From a virus: 24,580 nt of DNA. The stretch is taken from positions 1 to 24,580 of IMG/VR virus record IMGVR_UViG_3300025671_000505, one strand, 5' to 3'. Numbering within the stretch: the stretch's first letter is position 1; each line of letters starts with the position of its first letter. The translations under genes and the position numbers were made by a program. The notes below the pieces were generated by a model. The model worked only from the letters and a program-made list of their open reading frames with translations. It made no database searches and was not told the origin of the DNA. Below, in pieces: positions 20,901 through 24,580 of the stretch.

Positions 20901-21750
20901 CAGTCACTAAGTTGAGAATCAAGTCATCCTTAATCCCATCTTTATCCTCTAACTCCATGAGTCTTTGTTGAACAATATTCATCAACGACTTCTCAGGATT
21001 ATCTTGATAGTAAGCATCAATGGTTAGCTTTAACTCACTGATCTTATTAAGAGTTTTATGTAACTCTTCTTTGGATGCTGTCTGATAGTTCTGTGTATGA
21101 TACACCTCTATCTCATCCATAATATTTCTAGCCTTTACAGCAGTGTTAACTACGTGATTTACAAAATCTAAGTAATCAGTAACCTCATCCTTACGTGTTC
21201 TGACTTCCTTTAGATTTTTTTTAAGCTTTTCTAACTGATAGAGCTGAGCTTTTGTACGCTTGTTTGGGGCAACTCTGTTGATTCTGTCAATCTGTTTCTG
21301 CAGGTTTAACAAGATCTGATCTGCAGCAGTACTAAGATTCTCTTGTACAACAAACGTCTTTTTAAAATCACTTGTGTACTGTGTATCAGACTTCTTTCTA
21401 TCAAACCTTCTGTTCTGACCTTCAACTATTTGTATAGGGTCGTTGCTTTGAAGTCTTAGGCTCTTTAAAGAGTTCTCATTTACAGTTACAAGCATGCCTT
21501 CATCAATCCGAAGTAAGTCTAGACTTGCCCCGAACAATCCATAAGCTGTTTTGTTTGCATGACCTATGTACTCAATGGCTATTGGATTGAGAAGTAATCC
21601 CTCAGGAGTTTGATATACTACCTCACGATCTATGAGTACTTGTTCTACAAACTCTACAAGTCTCTCGTTAGGTGAGACATCTTCAACATACTGAAATATA
21701 TCAGTATTAACTGGGTTTACTCTCCCATTAGATTTATACGTACAAGCCAT
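17971..21750 (-). CDS. Very large protein, probable virion (ejected/cargo) protein
   Basis: The product is 1259 residues. The gene starts in a TAATG overlap with the stop of the RNA polymerase gene. No enzymatic motif is recognised. The N-terminal 90 residues look globular. Residues roughly 120-600 are highly charged and helical with long coiled-coil-like stretches. Two hydrophobic segments occur: TASTITALAGLSLNFLQV near 825-842, and VVVAMSGIIAILIGNM near 1120-1136 followed by an acidic run DDDEEDS. Large proteins linked to the virion RNA polymerase in crAss-like phages are capsid cargo ejected with the DNA. This protein's size, position and membrane-active-looking segments fit that role, which is inference. 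It is transcribed towards the replication genes and ends at the bidirectional terminator. Confidence 0.6.
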   Translation of the reverse strand: MACTYKSNGRVNPVNTDIFQYVEDVSPNERLVEFVEQVLIDREVVYQTPEGLLLNPIAIEYIGHANKTAYGLFGASLDLLRIDEGMLVTVNENSLKSLRLQSNDPIQIVEGQNRRFDRKKSDTQYTSDFKKTFVVQENLSTAADQILLNLQKQIDRINRVAPNKRTKAQLYQLEKLKKNLKEVRTRKDEVTDYLDFVNHVVNTAVKARNIMDEIEVYHTQNYQTASKEELHKTLNKISELKLTIDAYYQDNPEKSLMNIVQQRLMELEDKDGIKDDLILNLVTAMEDMKQLNTEYLLTATTIQGDALVKYANFEVNNDIDEKIKNIRETRRLSGINRKDPEFRKARKESIAQNSIQPLLDLNIKQLENQKIGRDQIIRELRQTHLDATWFSMYTDPLIYSSEKSLQLFAMSMKEKFMESNDRVISTVLELEPEYKKFLAWKGVGEDNVEKLYEDISEVVTVYVKDGEDYVPVKVNSFVQQYNITKFYENQIKAINQAKKDYNFPKDRTLLADWYKSKDGRQYNKALASWRKANTVPVPGAQKILDDMRAELFKLEDALRDESLSEKELEELQYEFHALQYEYDSLQTNGIPKGILAKPNDSYLNPKFTNMPAEAREYYDYLMDLYEKDQNILGGKGGGLYTNSWDSMSYILPSIRKSVTDQVIEGKYKNSAKNLITDAFSIQETDTEFGEMLDANGEKIKMIPRYYTNIVQADLVSLDITNSMIKFHDMASRYKAKGELQGVVNIMRASIENRKVLEMHSSGNAIVDMVASKMGLPMVPKTKEGKDSNSFKQLESAIDAIFYGKANKGEIKNNLLFGLTNANKLASTASTITALAGLSLNFLQVTNQLVIDSTIGSQEAWAKQFYSREDLFWARRKVYNFGFGLADLAKEGLAPKFSKKSKIFQMIEKFDALQKFDRMFGSSAGSAIKKKLDIDTAFFAQNGVELVTVAEKMLALSRAYKGKLKDANGKVLLNESGEEADLWDMLIEDKKGKLIVDPRVANFSELEFRAKLHGLLKRTNQLKGGEDTVLGERIPMGKMLLLFRKYFTPSYRKRFGHSAGGAHIDMELGAITEGYYQTFFNHLANAFFALRTQGVGEALKSVTNFSKLSKEEKQNMRRLLHEQVVVAMSGIIAILIGNMSDDDEEDSWTEGMILYQALRLRTELSAFYSLPEFVRMTKSPMAATRPVLNLIELMNSIRKRVLYPIGIVPEDEVFYQRKSGMFEKGDEKWVKDFIDVLPAASGVFKTMDPGEAAKFFDLTN

Positions 21751-24580
21751 TATACTTTACAATTTATTTCTTGCGACCCATCCTCCATCCCAGGGAAGTT
21801 TACAATCTCAGTCATTTCTTCTATTATGTTCTCTGAGAACTCCTGCACTAAATAAAGTCTTTCAAAGATACTTCCACTCATTATATCCCCATTAGCGTCT
21901 CTAAGATTAACTTCCATCAGCTTTCCTGGGATACTCTTTTGCTCAAGCATTGCATAGTTACCTAGGCTAGTTTTCATAAAGAGACTAAATCTTTCAACTC
22001 CTTTTGACGTATTTCGTGTAGAGTAGAAGTTTAAATCTTCTGCTGTTGCCACAGCTCTAGCGTTCTTAGCGGGTATGTATCTAACTACAGATTGACCGTT
22101 AACTTGTCTAGTACCATAGTTTCTAATGAACTCTGGGAGGAACTCATTAAAGTATCTAGGGTCTAATTGCATTCGCTTAAACTCTCTTCTCATATGCTCA
22201 GCAAGAGTAACCCCATTGTGCTGAATTCTATTGTAGAATGCTACCCCAATAACGTCGTAGTAACTACCATAAGTAGGAGCAAATCCATTAGACAGTATTG
22301 AGTAGAGAGCAATCTTAGTAGCTAATGTTCTAATACCCTCTTGGTACTCTTTGTTATCTGTGTAGATCTCAGGATTATTAAGCAGAGCTTCAAAAGAAAT
22401 TATCATATCATTTCTCTCTCCCTCTGTCAACTTCTCAGTCTTATCGAGTATCAACCCGTAGACTTTGTTATTCTCATTGTCATACCCTGGGCTCTGAGCA
22501 AGTTTTGAGATAAACAAGTTATTAGATAAACTTGGGATAGCTGCTACTGCTCTTTTTAAGCTGCTCTCTAATGTAACCTCTGGGTTTGCATATACCTCTT
22601 TTACCTTAGATGCATCTAACAGTCTTACCCCATTAGCATCTGTAATCTCCCCAAGTGGGGATCCTTTCTTTGTAAGCATATGATACACAAGAGCAGTATC
22701 AATCATGGTATGTATCTCAGGACTAAACTCGTTTGCATTCACAAGTTTTTTAAGCGCAAACTTAAAATTCCTAGTTGCAATGTTAGGACCCACGAACATT
22801 GTACCCATTACATCTGATACTTTCTTTATGCCCTCGAAGTAAGCTCTTTGCAATCTATACCTATCTCCAGCAAGTATATCTCTCACAATCTCAGCACTTA
22901 CAAGCGGGTTTTCATCTGCCTCATAAGCACTCAGCTTATCTAAGTAGTGTTCATTCCCACCTAAATTCCCAATCGAATCTGCGTTATCAGCAGTTATTGT
23001 AGTGTAGAAATCCCCTAACTGTCTGCCCCCATAGTAAGCTTGTACGAAGTTAAAGATCGCTACATCACTATTAAGATTAGTACCACTAACTATCTTAAGC
23101 TTCTTAATCATACTAGCGTAAGAGTCTGTAAGATTATTCTCTCGAATATTATTAAGCATATCTGCCCCTAGACCCTCTTCCTCAAACAAATCACTAAATA
23201 CTTTATTAGCAGACATGTTTGAGTTAGTGATAGAGTCTACTGCAAATCTTACAACCTCGTGGTTAACAATCTTATCAATTACATATGGACTTACCCCAAT
23301 ATGATCTAAGAATGTAATAGCGTTAGCAGTTACACTATTTTCATTCAGTGCACCTTGGATTGGGGAAGTGCCAGCATCAAGTGCAGCATTCAATCTTTCT
23401 GATGTGATAGCAGAAGACTTTCTCCCATCTAGTGGAGAAGTATTTACAATTGCCCCATATGTAGTATCGTCCACTATAATTCTCTTAGAGTCATGTAGTG
23501 GAACACCTCCTTGCTTTATTTGAGCTGCAACACTCAAACCTGCCAATGAGTTTGCGTGAGCACCTACAAGAGCTTGAGACGCTTTGAATGCTTTTTGATA
23601 CTGCAAGTCATTCAGTGGATGGTCAAATGGGAGATTGATTTGCTTGTCTTTGTTCAACTCATAAATCTCATTCAACGTGTCCTGGTTAAGAGGAGCAATG
23701 GTTTGAGCAAATACTTCCTCTGACAAACTTACTTTTTCAATCTGACGAATTACTTCATTCATCAGTTGAGCAGACTTATTGTTCTTTGCTCTCTTAGATT
23801 TATCTGGGAACAGCGTAAACAGCTTATCAATATCAAAGTCACTACCAGTTTGTACAGTGATATTCCCAGGTACAATTATTGTCTTCTTATAAGACTTAGG
23901 AATAACCCCAACAATCTTAACTGGGACAGTAGATGAATAACCTTGGTGTGGGATACGATACGATATACCTGTATCACCTACTTTCAATCCATACTTATCT
24001 AAGAAGTCTTGTGACACCATAACTTCAGCATGACCTATATTCCCATTCTCATCCACTGAGATGTGTCTCAATTCTCTTAACTTGTCTTCAATCTTAAACT
24101 TCCCTACACCTGCAACCTGTACAAGCTCAGAACCAGGTGCATTGAGTTTGAATACATTGTTTCTAAACAGTGAGTAGAGAACACTTTCAAACTTCTTCTG
24201 ATAAGCTGGGAAGTAGAGTGGGAGAGTAAAGTCAATATCTTGAGTTTCAATATCTGTAATGATTTGAAGTTGATCCTCTGTAGACTTATCAAACTTCCCA
24301 TTCTCAATTTGATTGCTGATTATTAAGTCTCTGATATTCTGTAAGAACTTAAGTCTAGCATCTCTATCCCCAGGCTTATTAATCAGATCATTGTACCCAA
24401 GCTTATCTAATATGTCCTCAGTAGATTGCTTTATTACATCCTCAATAAGGTTGAAGTATTTCTCTGTGTCAGCAACATCAGCAAAGGTATTCTTACGAAT
24501 CTGCCTGTTGAGTCTAGCAAAAATCTTCTGTGATTCATTGATTACCTGTGGCATGAAGATCTTATCTCCACGCATGGTAT
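21750..24580 (-). CDS. Virion RNA polymerase of crAss-like phages, C-terminal part
   Basis: The frame encodes at least 942 residues and stays open at the right edge; an ATG at 24575 is probably internal. Counting from that ATG, GSDFDIDKLF places DFDID at residues 246-250. This is the metal-binding signature of the single-subunit, double-psi-beta-barrel RNA polymerase described for crAss-like phage phi14:2, related to eukaryotic RNAi polymerases and, more distantly, multisubunit RNAP. The preceding beta-rich region (residues 160-240, VKIVGVIPKSYKKTIIVPGN) fits the barrel. About 690 residues follow the catalytic loop, comparable to the known enzyme. In that system the polymerase is packaged, injected and transcribes early genes, which here would be the rightward set. 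It overlaps the next gene by TAATG. Confidence 0.82.
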   Translation of the reverse strand, partial: TMRGDKIFMPQVINESQKIFARLNRQIRKNTFADVADTEKYFNLIEDVIKQSTEDILDKLGYNDLINKPGDRDARLKFLQNIRDLIISNQIENGKFDKSTEDQLQIITDIETQDIDFTLPLYFPAYQKKFESVLYSLFRNNVFKLNAPGSELVQVAGVGKFKIEDKLRELRHISVDENGNIGHAEVMVSQDFLDKYGLKVGDTGISYRIPHQGYSSTVPVKIVGVIPKSYKKTIIVPGNITVQTGSDFDIDKLFTLFPDKSKRAKNNKSAQLMNEVIRQIEKVSLSEEVFAQTIAPLNQDTLNEIYELNKDKQINLPFDHPLNDLQYQKAFKASQALVGAHANSLAGLSVAAQIKQGGVPLHDSKRIIVDDTTYGAIVNTSPLDGRKSSAITSERLNAALDAGTSPIQGALNENSVTANAITFLDHIGVSPYVIDKIVNHEVVRFAVDSITNSNMSANKVFSDLFEEEGLGADMLNNIRENNLTDSYASMIKKLKIVSGTNLNSDVAIFNFVQAYYGGRQLGDFYTTITADNADSIGNLGGNEHYLDKLSAYEADENPLVSAEIVRDILAGDRYRLQRAYFEGIKKVSDVMGTMFVGPNIATRNFKFALKKLVNANEFSPEIHTMIDTALVYHMLTKKGSPLGEITDANGVRLLDASKVKEVYANPEVTLESSLKRAVAAIPSLSNNLFISKLAQSPGYDNENNKVYGLILDKTEKLTEGERNDMIISFEALLNNPEIYTDNKEYQEGIRTLATKIALYSILSNGFAPTYGSYYDVIGVAFYNRIQHNGVTLAEHMRREFKRMQLDPRYFNEFLPEFIRNYGTRQVNGQSVVRYIPAKNARAVATAEDLNFYSTRNTSKGVERFSLFMKTSLGNYAMLEQKSIPGKLMEVNLRDANGDIMSGSIFERLYLVQEFSENIIEEMTEIVNFPGMEDGSQEINCKV

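Noticed and set aside
1-24580. Alternative genetic code with recoded TGA or TAG, as in some crAss-like phages
   Set aside because: TGA, TAG and TAA all end genes at tight stop/start overlaps or terminators, and no suppressor tRNA with a TCA or CTA anticodon could be identified.

Overview
The window is part of a tailed-phage genome, most likely a crAss-like phage (order Crassvirales) or a close relative infecting a member of the Bacteroidota. Three things point there: (1) the gene set, with a family A DNA polymerase, SF2 helicase, DnaB-type helicase, Sak4-like ATPase, degenerate DnaG-like primase, flap exonuclease, uracil-DNA glycosylase and an rIIA/rIIB pair on one strand; (2) very long genes on the opposite strand, one carrying GSDFDIDKLF, which matches the catalytic DFDID signature of the crAss-like virion RNA polymerase; (3) AT-rich DNA with start codons that mostly lack Shine-Dalgarno sequences. 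TAA, TGA and TAG all act as ordinary stops, and the only Trp tRNA has a CCA anticodon, so I see no recoded stop codon.

Layout. Positions 1-870 hold the 3' end of the polymerase gene and a DUF3310 gene. Positions 871-1945 form an RNA-rich island: clear tRNAs for Trp and Arg (a Leu tRNA lies further on, at 3722), an odd tRNA-like sequence, an orphan tRNA 3' half, two copies of an unidentified structured element whose stems differ in sequence but stay paired, a possible pseudoknot, and many short hairpins. Positions 1801-3678 are an accessory zone of small stop/start-overlapping genes. Here three different repeats (a 40-bp tandem, and a 22-bp and an 18-bp pair) each duplicate a gene start, as if tiny genes were gained as cassettes. 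Positions 3829-9844 are the first replication block: MazG-like enzyme, DnaA-domain-IV protein, SF2 helicase, Myb/HTH protein, probable helicase loader, DnaB helicase, Sak4-like ATPase, a signal-peptide protein, a small HTH-like protein and an SSB-like protein, ended by a strong terminator. Positions 9908-11494 hold primase, a small protein and a PDDEXK nuclease, ended by a second terminator. Positions 11521-17924 hold rIIA, rIIB, flap exonuclease, an unknown protein and UDG.

The two strands converge at a bidirectional terminator near 17930-17952. Leftward from the right edge run the C-terminal part of the probable virion RNA polymerase and a 1259-residue protein joined to it by a TAATG stop/start overlap. 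The rightward genes give a nearly complete DNA replication, repair and recombination set. The leftward pair is probably packaged in the virion.

The least explained parts are the paired RNA elements at 891-1146, the repeat-bounded small genes at 1801-3170, and the exported protein inside the replication operon at 8272.
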